The notes beneath the pieces are model-generated. The model was not told the origin of the DNA and did no database searches. It was given only the letters and a program-made list of their open reading frames with translations. From the NCBI RefSeq assembly GCF_008642315.1, contig NZ_CP029192.1:7998001-8062000 (forward strand): a stretch of 64,000 nucleotides of DNA. The letters run 5' to 3'. Position numbers and translations under genes: made by a program. Each line of letters starts with the position of its first letter. Within the stretch, counting starts at the first letter, position 1. Below, piece by piece: positions 1-10,094 of this stretch. This stretch comes from Streptomyces venezuelae. GTDB lineage: Bacteria > Actinomycetota > Actinomycetes > Streptomycetales > Streptomycetaceae.

Positions 1-1
1 C

Positions 2-64
2 GAGTGGTTCGACAGCTCCGAGCAGACCCTGGACGAGACGGTCGACGCCATCCTGGCGACCTGA
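2..64 (+). CDS. 3' end of an unidentified gene (partial)
   Basis: The frame is open from the window edge and closes with TGA at 62-64, leaving only the last 20 residues (EWFDSSEQTLDETVDAILAT). The tail WFDSSEQTLDETVDAIL resembles the C-terminal helix of small P-loop kinase-like proteins, but this is too short to assign. The next gene starts 11 bases later, so the two may be co-transcribed. Confidence 0.5.
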   Translation, partial: EWFDSSEQTLDETVDAILAT

Positions 65-75
65 AGGGACGGGCC

Positions 76-1275
76 GTGCCCCGCAACCTCACGCGCACCC
101 CGGTCGGCATCGTCGGCGCGGGCCCGGCCGGCCTCATGCTCTCCCATCTGCTGGCCCGCGCGGGCATCGACTCCGTCGTGGTCGACAACCGCACGCGAGC
201 GGAGATAGAGGGCACCAGCCGGGCGGGCATCCTCGAGGCGGACAGCGTCCGGCTCCTGACGGACACCGGGGTCTGTGACCGCGTGCTGCGCGACGGGGAG
301 CGGCACGACGGCATCGAGCTGCGCTTCGGGGGCACCGGCCACCGCATCGACTTCCAGGGACTCGTCGGGGAGAGCGTATGGCTCTACCCGCAGACCGACG
401 TGTTCACCGACCTCGCCGACGCCCGCGAGCGCGACGGCGCGGACGTGCGCTTCGGCATCACGGGCACCCGAGTCGTCGACCTGACGACGGACCACCCCGG
501 CATCCTGTTCGAGGACGCCGACGGGCGGCCCGGCGAGGTGCGGTGCGAGATCCTGGTCGGCGCCGACGGAGCGCACGGCGTGTGCAGGACCGCGGTGCCC
601 GAGGCATCCCGTACGCACTACTTCCGCGCGTACCCCTTCGCCTGGTTCGGCATCCTCGTCGAGGCGCCGCCCAGCGCCGCCGAACTCGTCTACACCCACT
701 CCGAGCGGGGCTTCGCCCTCATCAGCCGGCGCACCGACACCGTGCAGCGCATGTACTTCCAGTGCGACCCCGACGAGGACCCCGCGGACTGGTCCGACGA
801 CCGGATCTGGACGGAACTTCAGGCCAGGGTGGCCGGAGCGGACGGCTTCTCCCTCAAGGAGGGACCCGTCACCGACCGCTCGGTCCTCAGGTTCCGCAGC
901 CTGGTGTGCGACCCCCTGCGCTACGGCAACATGCTGCTGGCCGGCGACGCCGCCCACACCGTCCCGCCCACCGGCGCCAAGGGACTCAACCTCGCCCTCG
1001 CCGACGTACGGGTGCTCGCCGAAGCGGTGGAGAGCGCCGTCCGCACGGGTGACCGCGCCGCCCTCGACACGTACGGCCCCCGGGCGCTGCGCCGCGTCTG
1101 GAGGGCCCAGCACTTCTCCTACTGGATGACGTCGATGCTGCACCGGCTGCCCGACGCCACCGACTTCGACACGCGCCGCCAGCTGGGCGAGCTGGCCGCC
1201 GTGACGGGTTCCGCCGCCGGGTCCGCGTACCTCGCGGAGGCCTACACCGGGTGCGGAGCCCTGCCCTCTCTGTGA
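76..1275 (+). CDS. pobA: 4-hydroxybenzoate 3-monooxygenase (FAD/NAD(P)H aromatic hydroxylase)
   Basis: Hydroxylates 4-hydroxybenzoate to protocatechuate in the cytosol, feeding the beta-ketoadipate pathway. The protein has 399 residues, close to the roughly 394 of known PobA enzymes. The N-terminal dinucleotide motif reads GIVGAGPAGLML. The segment RAGILEADSVRLL matches the PobA-specific RAGVLEQGTVDLL, and the second FAD motif GDAAHTVPPTGAKGLNLA is almost identical to PobA. I chose GTG at 76, preceded by GAAGGGA; a longer frame reaches back to base 4 but would overlap the upstream gene. No protocatechuate ring-cleavage genes are nearby. Another flavin hydroxylase of the same class is possible but less likely given the motif match. 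Confidence 0.88.
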   Translation: MPRNLTRTPVGIVGAGPAGLMLSHLLARAGIDSVVVDNRTRAEIEGTSRAGILEADSVRLLTDTGVCDRVLRDGERHDGIELRFGGTGHRIDFQGLVGESVWLYPQTDVFTDLADARERDGADVRFGITGTRVVDLTTDHPGILFEDADGRPGEVRCEILVGADGAHGVCRTAVPEASRTHYFRAYPFAWFGILVEAPPSAAELVYTHSERGFALISRRTDTVQRMYFQCDPDEDPADWSDDRIWTELQARVAGADGFSLKEGPVTDRSVLRFRSLVCDPLRYGNMLLAGDAAHTVPPTGAKGLNLALADVRVLAEAVESAVRTGDRAALDTYGPRALRRVWRAQHFSYWMTSMLHRLPDATDFDTRRQLGELAAVTGSAAGSAYLAEAYTGCGALPSL

Positions 1276-1332
1276 GGATGACCGAAGGTCGTGATCATCG
1301 GTTCGGGCAGCAGGAAAGGCGAGGTCAGCGGT

Positions 1333-1776
1333 ATGGCGGCTTACGACGGCTCGCACCCGCAGGGATGGCAGCAACCGCAACCGCAGCAGCCGCCGTCCGG
1401 GGCGGCCCCCGGCCGGGGCCTCGCCATCGCGGCGCTCGTCCTCGGCATCCTCGCCTGCGTGCTGTTCTGGACGGTCGTGGGCGGCGTCCTGCTGGGACTG
1501 CTCGCCGTGATCCTCGGCATCGTCGCCGCGGTGCGGGCGCGCCGCGGCCGGGCGGGCGGCCGGGGCATGGCCATCACCGGGGTCGTCCTCGGCCTGCTCG
1601 GACTGATCGCTTCGGCGCTGATCATCGCCCTGGGCGTGTCGATCCTGAACTCGGACTCGGCGCAGACCTTCAAGGAGTGCATGAAGGACGCCGACAGCCA
1701 GGACGGCCGCCGCGACTGCGAGAAGAAGTTCAAGAAGGAATTCGAGAAGGACTGGGACCGGGAAGTCGGGAACTGA
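1333..1776 (+). CDS. DUF4190-type small membrane protein
   Basis: A protein of 147 residues with a Gln/Pro-rich cytosolic N-terminus, two hydrophobic segments (about residues 27-60 and 72-98) separated by an Arg-rich turn, and a charged C-terminal tail with two cysteines (ECMKDA and RDCEKKF). This layout is typical of DUF4190 proteins, which are abundant in Streptomyces and of unknown function. ATG 1333 is preceded by a GA-rich stretch; a start 14 codons upstream is possible. It lies 57 bases after pobA and converges on the beta-helix protein gene. Confidence 0.7.
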   Translation: MAAYDGSHPQGWQQPQPQQPPSGAAPGRGLAIAALVLGILACVLFWTVVGGVLLGLLAVILGIVAAVRARRGRAGGRGMAITGVVLGLLGLIASALIIALGVSILNSDSAQTFKECMKDADSQDGRRDCEKKFKKEFEKDWDREVGN

Positions 1777-1818
1777 TCGTCCCGCCCTCCCCGGCCCCAG
1801 CCCCGGGAGCAGCACGGC

Positions 1819-3579
<1,761 letters not shown>

Positions 3580-3620
3580 GGGGGCTCTCCTGTTTCAGGA
3601 AGTGAACGATCGGGAGCCGG

Positions 3621-3632
3621 GGGAGCGCTCTC
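3621..3632. promoter_or_regulatory. LacI-type operator for the beta-helix gene
   Basis: The sequence GGGAGCGCTCTC has the symmetric core GAGCGCTC at 3623-3630, typical of LacI-family operators. It sits just downstream of the predicted minus-strand -10, where a bound repressor would block transcription, and matches the sites at 3861 and 6857. Confidence 0.65.
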
Positions 3633-3642
3633 TTGACCGGGA

Positions 3643-3671
3643 ATAGTTCATCCGCGTGAGAGGCGCGTCAA
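3643..3671 (-). promoter_or_regulatory. Predicted promoter of the beta-helix gene
   Basis: On the minus strand the -35 TTGACG (3671-3666) is followed after 17 bases by AACTAT (3648-3643). The operator at 3621-3632 follows the -10 directly. Inferred from hexamers only. Confidence 0.5.
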
Positions 3672-3824
3672 GAGGTCGCACGGTAGTTACCGGTGTTGTC
3701 CCTGATGGGACTTCAAGAAAGGCCTGTACAGAGCCGGTTGGCCCGTGGGTTGTACGTGGGCCGGTTCTCGTGAGGGGTGGAAGTCGCCGTGGTGCGGGGG
3801 TGGCTCGGAAGCGTTCACTTTCTA

Positions 3825-3854
3825 TTGACACGCTCACGGCAGGGCCGCAACACT
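3825..3854 (+). promoter_or_regulatory. Predicted promoter of the DUF1996-glycoside hydrolase genes
   Basis: A perfect -35 TTGACA (3825-3830) is followed after 18 bases by AACACT (3849-3854). The palindrome at 3861-3878 would cover the transcription start. Confidence 0.55.
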
Positions 3855-3860
3855 CCGGAT

Positions 3861-3878
3861 CGGGAGAGCGCTCTCCCG
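3861..3878. promoter_or_regulatory. LacI-type operator for the DUF1996 gene
   Basis: A perfect 18-bp palindrome, CGGGAGAGCGCTCTCCCG. It is the most symmetric of the three related sites in this locus and lies immediately after the predicted -10. The likely ligand is the LacI-family protein encoded at 6905. Confidence 0.75.
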
Positions 3879-3925
3879 AGCCACTCGCAACCCCATCGAT
3901 CCGGCTGACTCGGCAGGAGGTCTCC

Positions 3926-5005
3926 ATGGCACGGAGATCGAAGATCATCTCAGGGTTACTGATATCCGGCGCGCTCCTGGTGACCTCGCTGGGAGTGGGC
4001 GGCATGGCGGCGGGCGCCGACTCCGCCCCGGCGCGCCACGACCAGGGGCACCACCAGGGACACACGATGGCGGCGTCCACCGTCGCCGCCGCCGAGGACC
4101 GCGACGGCGACGGCACCATCCCGGCGAAGTCGCCGGTCACCGGCGCCCGGCTGTCGGTCAAGGCGCCGCCCCACCGCTACTTCCACGAGTTCCAGGCCAA
4201 CTGCTCGGTGACGCACACCAGGCCGGACGACCCGATCGTCTATCCGGGCCAGCCGGGCAAGTCCCACGACCACACCTTCATGGGCAACACGACGACGGAC
4301 GCGCACAGCACCACGGACTCCCTGAAGCGCGGGAACACCGCGTGCAAGGCGCCGGGCGACAAGTCGGCGTACTGGATGCCCACCCTCCTGAAGGCCGGGC
4401 AGCCGGTCCTTCCGGTGGGTCCGCAGGTCATCTACTACAAGGCCGGTGTCACCGACTACACCAGCGTGCGCCCGTTCCCGGAGGGGCTGCGCTATGTCGT
4501 CGGCAGCCCGATGCAGAGCGCCGAGGAGTTCCGGCGCCACCCCGGCTTCGTCGAGGGCTGGGAGTGCGGTGAGAGCTACTTCAACGTCGACATCCCCAAG
4601 AACTGCCCGACGTCGGCGGACACCCAGCTCAACATCCGCTTCCAGGCTCCGAGTTGCTGGGACGGGAAGAACCTCGACACTCCTGACCACCAGAGCCACA
4701 TGTCGTACCCGAAGGTGAAGGCGGGGACGAACGACAACATCTGTCCCGCGTCCCACCCGGTGGCGGTGCCGATGATCGAGTTCAAGATGGCGTTCCCCGT
4801 CAACGGAGACCTCTCGCAGGTGAAGCTGGCGAGCGGCGACGGCCACTCGTTCCACTACGACTTCTTCAACGCCTGGGATCCCGCGACGCTCAAGGCCCTG
4901 GTCGACCACTGCGTCGTCGGCGGGCTGCAGTGCAACGCCCGCGGATACGACGAGACGCACCCCGAGGCGGGCGCGGCGCTCGACGAGAACTACGAGCTCC
5001 CCTGA
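3926..5005 (+). CDS. Secreted DUF1996 protein
   Basis: A protein of 359 residues with a signal peptide (about residues 1-33) and a His/Gly-rich spacer. The DUF1996 domain follows, recognised by the segments FQANCSVTHTRPDDPIVYPG and SHDHTFMGNTTTDAHST (about residues 90-135). DUF1996 is found in secreted proteins of fungi and actinomycetes, often beside carbohydrate-binding modules; its activity is not established. The start is fixed by AGGAGG at 3915-3920. Codon 11 is TTA (3956-3958), a rare codon read by the bldA tRNA in Streptomyces, suggesting expression limited to late growth or development. The glycoside hydrolase gene follows after 64 bases, probably in the same transcript. Confidence 0.82.
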   Translation: MARRSKIISGLLISGALLVTSLGVGGMAAGADSAPARHDQGHHQGHTMAASTVAAAEDRDGDGTIPAKSPVTGARLSVKAPPHRYFHEFQANCSVTHTRPDDPIVYPGQPGKSHDHTFMGNTTTDAHSTTDSLKRGNTACKAPGDKSAYWMPTLLKAGQPVLPVGPQVIYYKAGVTDYTSVRPFPEGLRYVVGSPMQSAEEFRRHPGFVEGWECGESYFNVDIPKNCPTSADTQLNIRFQAPSCWDGKNLDTPDHQSHMSYPKVKAGTNDNICPASHPVAVPMIEFKMAFPVNGDLSQVKLASGDGHSFHYDFFNAWDPATLKALVDHCVVGGLQCNARGYDETHPEAGAALDENYELP

Positions 5006-5069
5006 CCGGCGGCCACCCGTCCGGCCCCACCCCACCGAACCCCCACCCCACCCCCACAGGAGACCCCGC

Positions 5070-6833
5070 ATGCCCAGAGTCCGCACGCCCCGCCCACCGA
5101 CGAGACGGCGGCGCGTCGCCGTGCCGCTCATCGTCGCCCTGCTCGCCTCCGGCGCCCTCGCCCTGCCCGCCCAGCAGGCGGGTGCCGCCGGCAGCGTGGT
5201 CAAGGTGACCGGTTCACAGGGCAACTGGCAGCTGACGGTGAACGGTTCCCCCTACCAGGTCAAGGGCCTGACCTGGGGGCCGAGCGTCGCCGATGCCGAC
5301 AAGTACATGCCCGACCTCAGGTCCATGGGCGTCAACACCATCCGCACCTGGGGCACCGACGCCTCCAGCAAGCCCCTGTTCGACTCGGCCGCCAACCACG
5401 GCATCAAGGTCATCGCGGGCTTCTGGCTGCAGCCGGGCGGCGGCCCGGGCAGCGGCGGCTGCGTCAACTACCTGACCGACAGCACGTACAAGAACCAGAT
5501 GCTCGAAGAGTTTCCCCAGTGGGTGCGGACCTACAAGGACCACCCGGGCGTCCTGATGTGGAACGTGGGCAACGAGTCCGTGCTCGGGCTGCAGAACTGC
5601 TACACCGGCGCCGAGCTGGAGCGCCAGCGCGACGCCTACACCACCTTCGTCAACGACGTCACCAAGAAGATCCACGCCGTCGACCCGGATCACCCCGTCA
5701 CCTCGACCGACGCGTGGACCGGCGCCTGGCCCTACTACAAGAAGAACGCCCCCGACCTCGACCTGTACGCCGTGAACTCCTACAACGCGGTCTGCGACAT
5801 CAAGTCCACGTGGGAGCAGGGCGGTTACACCAAGCCGTACATCGTCACCGAGACCGGGCCCGCGGGGGAGTGGGAGGTGCCCGACGACGCCAACGGAGTG
5901 CCCCGGGAACCCACCGACCGTGCCAAGGCCGAGGGGTACACCAAGGCCTGGAACTGCGTCACCGGACACAAGGGCGTCGCGCTGGGCGCCACCATGTTCC
6001 ACTACGGAACCGAGTACGACTTCGGGGGCATCTGGTTCAACCTGCTGCCCGCGGGCCAGAAGCGGCTCGCGTACACCGCGGTGAAGAAGGCGTACGGCGC
6101 CGACACCTCCCGCGACAACACGGCGCCCGTCATCTCCGCGCTGGACGTCGAGGGGGATGCCACCAAGGTGCCGGCGGGGCGTGCGCTCACCCTCACCACC
6201 CGGGCGACCGACCCCGACGGGGACGCGCTGAGCTACGAGGTCCTCGCCAACAGCATGTACATCGACAAGGACAAGAACCTGACGCCCCTGCGCCACACGG
6301 ACGAGGGCAACGGCCGCCTGAAGGTCACCGCTCCCGACCGCACGGGCGTCTGGAAGATCTACGTCAAGGTGACCGACGGCAAGGGCAACGTCGGCGTCGA
6401 GACACGCTCGGTGCGTGTGGTGGCCCCGCCGGTCGACGGCACGAACCTCGCCCTCGGCAAGTCGGCGAAGGCCTCCTCCGAGCAGGCCGGCGGCGGCGAC
6501 TGCCCCTGCACCGCCGCGGGCGCCGTCGACGGGAAGGCCACGACCCGCTGGGCCAGCGACTGGAGCGACCCCCAGTGGCTCCAGGTCGACCTCGGCTCCC
6601 GTCAGTCGTTCCGGCACGTCCAGCTCAACTGGGAGACGTCGTACGCGAAGGCGTACACGATCCAGACCTCCGACGACGGACAGAACTGGCGGACCGTCCA
6701 CGAGGTGAAGGACGGCAACGGCGGCATCGACGACTTCGACGTCGACGGCACGGGCCGCCACGTACGGATCCACGGCACCGCGCGCGGCACGGGCTGGGGC
6801 TACTCGCTCTACGAGTTCGGTGTCTACCGCTGA
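5070..6833 (+). CDS. Secreted retaining glycoside hydrolase (clan GH-A barrel) with Ig-like and discoidin/CBM32 modules
   Basis: A protein of 587 residues. A signal peptide (about 1-33) is followed by a TIM-barrel domain (about 40-350). The acid/base motif is WNVGNES with Glu169, and the likely nucleophile is Glu261 in VTETGP, the arrangement of retaining clan GH-A enzymes. An Ig/cadherin-like segment (about 353-450) precedes a C-terminal F5/8 type C (CBM32-like) domain (about 457-587; NLALGKSAKASS...DGKATTRWAS...WLQVDLG). The exact family (GH2-like, GH5-like or GH72-like) cannot be settled by eye. AGGAG precedes ATG 5070. It presumably acts outside the cell on a polysaccharide whose breakdown product is sensed by the LacI regulator downstream. 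Confidence 0.78.
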   Translation: MPRVRTPRPPTRRRRVAVPLIVALLASGALALPAQQAGAAGSVVKVTGSQGNWQLTVNGSPYQVKGLTWGPSVADADKYMPDLRSMGVNTIRTWGTDASSKPLFDSAANHGIKVIAGFWLQPGGGPGSGGCVNYLTDSTYKNQMLEEFPQWVRTYKDHPGVLMWNVGNESVLGLQNCYTGAELERQRDAYTTFVNDVTKKIHAVDPDHPVTSTDAWTGAWPYYKKNAPDLDLYAVNSYNAVCDIKSTWEQGGYTKPYIVTETGPAGEWEVPDDANGVPREPTDRAKAEGYTKAWNCVTGHKGVALGATMFHYGTEYDFGGIWFNLLPAGQKRLAYTAVKKAYGADTSRDNTAPVISALDVEGDATKVPAGRALTLTTRATDPDGDALSYEVLANSMYIDKDKNLTPLRHTDEGNGRLKVTAPDRTGVWKIYVKVTDGKGNVGVETRSVRVVAPPVDGTNLALGKSAKASSEQAGGGDCPCTAAGAVDGKATTRWASDWSDPQWLQVDLGSRQSFRHVQLNWETSYAKAYTIQTSDDGQNWRTVHEVKDGNGGIDDFDVDGTGRHVRIHGTARGTGWGYSLYEFGVYR

Positions 6834-6856
6834 CCTCCGCCCCGCCGACCCATGAT

Positions 6857-6872
6857 GGGAGAGCGCTCTATC
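6857..6872. promoter_or_regulatory. LacI-type operator upstream of the regulator gene
   Basis: The sequence GGGAGAGCGCTCTATC has a 10-bp perfect core AGAGCGCTCT (6860-6869) matching the sites at 3621 and 3861. It lies 33 bases before the LacI gene, implying autoregulation. Confidence 0.65.
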
Positions 6873-6904
6873 ACCTTGCTGTGCAGGGAAGTTAGAGTGC
6901 ACGC

Positions 6905-7975
6905 ATGGAGAGACAGTCGCTGACGCTCGAGGACGTGGCACGGGAGGCGGGTGTCTCCCGTGCCACGGTGTCACGGGTGATCAACGGGGTGCGCAACGTC
7001 GACCCGGCGATCCGGGACGTGGTCCGTGAGGCGATCGAGCGCACCGGATACGCGCCCAACCGGGCGGCACGCTCCCTGGTCACCCGGCGCACGGAGACCA
7101 TCGCCCTCGTCATCTCGGGCGCGGGCGAGGAGGGCGACGGCGAGGGGGACGAAGGCCGTCCCGGCGACGGCGTGCAGAACGCCTTCGCGGCCCGGGTGTT
7201 CGCCGACCCGTTCTTCGGCCGTGTGATCAGCGGTGTGGTCGGCTTCCTGCGGCCGCGGTCCATGCACCCGGTCCTGATGGTCGCCGAGAGCGCGGCGGCC
7301 AGGAAACAGGTGACGGAGTTCCTGCGGCAGGGCAGTGCCGACGGGGCGCTGGTCGTCTCCACGCACGCGGAGGACCCGCTCCCCGCCCAGCTCGTCGCCG
7401 AGGGCCTGCCCGCCGTGTGCTTCGCGCGGCCCGCGCTGCCCGTCCCGATCAGCTACGTCGACCTCGCGCACCGCGAGGGCGGACGGCTCGCCGCGGAACA
7501 CCTGCTCGCACGGGGCCGACGGCGGCTCGCCACCGTCACGGGACCGCTGGACCTGCCGGCGGGGCAGGAGCGCCTCGCGGGCTTCCGGGAGGCGCTGGAA
7601 AGGGCCGGGACGGCGTACGTGCCGATCGCCGAGGGCGCCTTCACCCGGGAGAGCGGCGCCGCGGCGATGGCGGAACTGCTGGCCGCGCACCCCGATCTCG
7701 ACGGGGTGTTCGTGGCCAACGACCTCATGGCGCAGGGCGTGTGCGAACTGCTGCGCGAGCGGGGCGGACAGGTGCCGCAGGAGGTGGCGGTGGTCGGCTT
7801 CGACGACTCCAGCGTGGCGCTGACCTGCCGGCCGCCGCTCACCACCGTCCGCCAGCCGGTGGAGGAGATGGCCGCGGCGATGGCCCGGCTGCTCCACGAG
7901 CATGTGCGGGGTGCCCGGACGGAACCGACGTCCCTGATCTTCGAGCCGGAGCTGGTGGTGAGGGACTCGACGTGA
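6905..7975 (+). CDS. LacI-family transcriptional regulator
   Basis: A protein of 356 residues. The helix-turn-helix (residues 7-30, LEDVAREAGVSRATVSRVIN) and hinge region (AARSLVTRRT) are canonical, followed by a periplasmic-binding-protein-like effector domain ending in VVGFDDSSVALTCRPPLTTVRQP. There is an unusual acidic Gly/Asp/Glu-rich insertion at about residues 73-90, just after the first strand of the effector domain. Its position beside the glycoside hydrolase and the three matching palindromes make it the probable local repressor of the beta-helix, DUF1996 and hydrolase genes and of itself. The effector is presumably a sugar released by those enzymes; this is inference. Confidence 0.88.
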   Translation: MERQSLTLEDVAREAGVSRATVSRVINGVRNVDPAIRDVVREAIERTGYAPNRAARSLVTRRTETIALVISGAGEEGDGEGDEGRPGDGVQNAFAARVFADPFFGRVISGVVGFLRPRSMHPVLMVAESAAARKQVTEFLRQGSADGALVVSTHAEDPLPAQLVAEGLPAVCFARPALPVPISYVDLAHREGGRLAAEHLLARGRRRLATVTGPLDLPAGQERLAGFREALERAGTAYVPIAEGAFTRESGAAAMAELLAAHPDLDGVFVANDLMAQGVCELLRERGGQVPQEVAVVGFDDSSVALTCRPPLTTVRQPVEEMAAAMARLLHEHVRGARTEPTSLIFEPELVVRDST

Positions 7976-8096
7976 GTCCGCCCCTGCGAATGGCGGCGCA
8001 TGTGTGTAGCCGTCCCAGGTGTGGGCACGCGTTCAGTGCAGGGGTGACATCCTGCCGGGGCCGCTGACCGGTCAGTGGGCGGCTCCACCTCCGAGC

Positions 8097-8137
8097 TGAG
8101 CGGCCGCGCCTTCGTGGGACAGGGACGCGGCCGCTCA
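8097..8137. terminator. Hairpin between convergent lacI and ydcF-like genes
   Basis: A perfect 12-bp stem (8097-8108 with 8126-8137) and 17-base loop. There is no U-tract, as is usual in Streptomyces. Probably a bidirectional terminator. Confidence 0.65.
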
Positions 8138-8148
8138 CGCGTTTGTGC

Positions 8149-9159
8149 CTAACGAGCCGCCCACGCCAGGACGCCGGCCAGGACGAACAGCAGGCACATG
8201 GCGATGTTGGTCCGTTTGTAGGCGACAAGGACGGCCACGAACTCGCGGATCGTCGCGTTGGGCCAGAAGTACGCCGCCGTGGTCGAGCCGACCACCTGCC
8301 CCCTGACACCTGCCCTGCGGGCCAGGAGCGCGGCGCGGAAGGCGTGGTAGTTGTTCGTGACGACGACGCACCGGTAGTCCGCCCCGGTCTTCTCCATGAT
8401 CGCCTTGCTGAACCGCAGGTTCTCCTCCGTCGTCGTCGACCGGTCCTCCCGCTCGATCAGGTCGGCGGGGAAGCCCCGCTCCACGAGGTAGTCCGCCATC
8501 GCGTGCGATTCCGGCAGGTCCTCGTCCGGGCCCTGCCCGCCGGATGCGACGAGCACCGGTGCGGTGCCACGCTTGCTGAGCAGCGCGTGCACCTCACGGG
8601 CCCGCTCCAGACGGCTGGCGAGCAGCGGCGGCACCGTGGACCCGCCGATGAGGCCGGAGCCGAGGACGACCACGTAGTCGGCGTTGCGGCGAATCCGCAG
8701 GCGGCCGTAGAGGAACGCGTACACGACGAAGCTGAGGAACAGGAACGAGAGATAGCAGGCGAGGCCGAGCGCCGCCGTGCCCACACCGATCAGGACCGGC
8801 GTCCGCAGCACCGCTGCCGTGACCACGAGGGCCACGACGCCGATGATGCCCAGCGCGCCCATCAGGGACAGCAGGTTGGACGGGCTTCTGCCCTCCTTGC
8901 GCACCATCTGCAGCCCGTTGAGGAAGAGCAGGCCCACGAGGACGAGGATGCCCACGGCTCCGAGGGCGAGCAGCGTGGAGGCGATGACGAGCCCCGTCGT
9001 CGAGCCGGACGAGATCAGCCGGTACATCCAGGCCGCGAGCGCGCAGAGCGCGGCGAGGCCGAGGAGCACCGCATTGCCGAACCGGCGGCGCTCGCGCACC
9101 ATCCGCCAACAGAAGACGAGGAAGAGCAGGGCCGCCGGGGCGTAGAGCAACATCCGCAC
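8149..9159 (-). CDS. YdcF/DUF218 family membrane protein
   Basis: A protein of 336 residues with several membrane segments in the first about 150 residues, then a DUF218 domain with YVVVLGSGLIGGSTVPPLLASRL, ASGGQGPDEDLPESHAMADYL and the TTEEN...VTNNYHAFRA signatures, and a C-terminal membrane helix. YdcF-type proteins are linked to envelope metabolism, with poorly defined chemistry. GTG 9159 or ATG 9153 could start it; no strong ribosome site is visible. The RibD-like gene ends 9 bases upstream, suggesting co-transcription. Confidence 0.8.
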   Translation of the reverse strand: MRMLLYAPAALLFLVFCWRMVRERRRFGNAVLLGLAALCALAAWMYRLISSGSTTGLVIASTLLALGAVGILVLVGLLFLNGLQMVRKEGRSPSNLLSLMGALGIIGVVALVVTAAVLRTPVLIGVGTAALGLACYLSFLFLSFVVYAFLYGRLRIRRNADYVVVLGSGLIGGSTVPPLLASRLERAREVHALLSKRGTAPVLVASGGQGPDEDLPESHAMADYLVERGFPADLIEREDRSTTTEENLRFSKAIMEKTGADYRCVVVTNNYHAFRAALLARRAGVRGQVVGSTTAAYFWPNATIREFVAVLVAYKRTNIAMCLLFVLAGVLAWAAR

Positions 9160-9168
9160 AGATTACGG

Positions 9169-9741
9169 TCAGTGCAGGACGTCGAACACATTCTTCTGGA
9201 GGCCGTTGGCGTATGCCTCGTGCTCGACGAGCCGCAGCTTCTGGGCGTCCTTGTCCGTGTCGCTGAACAGACGCTTGCCCGCGCCGAGGAGGAGCGGGAA
9301 CACGAGCAGGTGGTAGCGGTCGATCAGACCCGCGTCCGAGAGGCTCCGGTTCAGGGAGGCGCTGCCGTGGACGATGATCGGGCCGCCCTCGGTCTTCTTC
9401 AGCGCGGCGACGTCGTCGAGCGAGCGCAGAATCGTGGTCTCGCCCCAGTTGTCGACCAGGTCGCCCTCGCCGAGGGTGGTGGAGACGACGTACTTCGGCA
9501 TCAGCTTGTAGTCGGCGAAGTCCGCCATGTCCGGCCAGACCGGGCTGAAGGACTCGTAGCTGACCCGGCCCAGCATCAGCGCGGCGGCCTCCTGCTGTTC
9601 CCGGCCCTTGATCTCGTACGCCTCGGGGAGGAAGTCGATGTCCTTGAACGTCCAGCCGGAGTTCCGGTATCCGGGTTCACCGCCCGGAGCCTCCACGACG
9701 CCGTCGAGCGAGACGAAGGCGGTGCTGATCACGGTACGCAT
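9169..9741 (-). CDS. Dihydrofolate reductase/RibD C-terminal-like reductase
   Basis: A protein of 190 residues beginning MRTVISTAFVSLDGVVEAPGG, the standard start of the small stand-alone RibD_C/DHFR-like family. Further signatures are LMLGRVSYESF, GPIIVHGSASLNRSL and VFPLLLGAGKRLF. Such proteins are predicted NAD(P)H-dependent reductases of unknown substrate and do not usually replace FolA. GGGAGA precedes the ATG. Confidence 0.85.
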   Translation of the reverse strand: MRTVISTAFVSLDGVVEAPGGEPGYRNSGWTFKDIDFLPEAYEIKGREQQEAAALMLGRVSYESFSPVWPDMADFADYKLMPKYVVSTTLGEGDLVDNWGETTILRSLDDVAALKKTEGGPIIVHGSASLNRSLSDAGLIDRYHLLVFPLLLGAGKRLFSDTDKDAQKLRLVEHEAYANGLQKNVFDVLH

Positions 9742-9830
9742 GTGGGTTCTCCCGGAGTTCTTGGGTGTGCGGCAACTATCGCTGAAGACTGCCGCACACG
9801 CCGGAACTCATCGGCGGTCCGGCCGCCGGC

Positions 9831-9977
9831 TCAGCGGCGGCCCCGCAGCCGGGAGAGGAGCGAGCGGGCCTGCGCGCGCTTGCGCGGGTCGGCGGCGGCG
9901 CGGCGCGCCGACGCGACGGTGCGCCGTCCCTGTGGGGTGCGGCTGTAGGCCCTGATGCGTGAGAGCAGTCCGGCCAT
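9831..9977 (-). CDS. Small basic protein, 48 residues
   Basis: A short Arg/Ala-rich protein with 15 arginines in 48 residues and no cysteine. A good AGGAGG lies upstream of ATG 9977, supporting a real gene despite its size. Very basic mini-proteins like this occur in Streptomyces with no known role; nucleic-acid binding is a guess from charge alone. It is divergent from the DoxX-like gene. Confidence 0.55.
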   Translation of the reverse strand: MAGLLSRIRAYSRTPQGRRTVASARRAAADPRKRAQARSLLSRLRGRR

Positions 9978-10094
9978 GAGGTCCTCCTGGGGCTCACCCC
10001 GCCGGTGCGGCGGGCGTGCGGTCGGTCGCTGTTCCCGTACCCGGAGCGGCCCGACTGATGCCGCCGGACTGTCCGCCCACAATTCGGGCAGCCG

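Larger units (their letters stand above)
3580..3925. other. Divergent promoter region (346 bases) between beta-helix and DUF1996 genes
   Basis: This gene-free stretch holds two outward-facing sigma-70-like promoters and two GAGCGCTC palindromes, one just downstream of each -10. The middle (about 3680-3800) contains no convincing coding frame or hairpin. Confidence 0.7.

Noticed and set aside
5214..6974. A 586-codon minus-strand frame across the glycoside hydrolase
   Set aside because: Antisense shadow; the plus-strand protein has signal peptide, catalytic motifs and a discoidin domain.
8717..9145. Plus-strand frames antisense to the YdcF-like gene
   Set aside because: No ribosome site, and the minus strand encodes clear membrane helices and a DUF218 domain.
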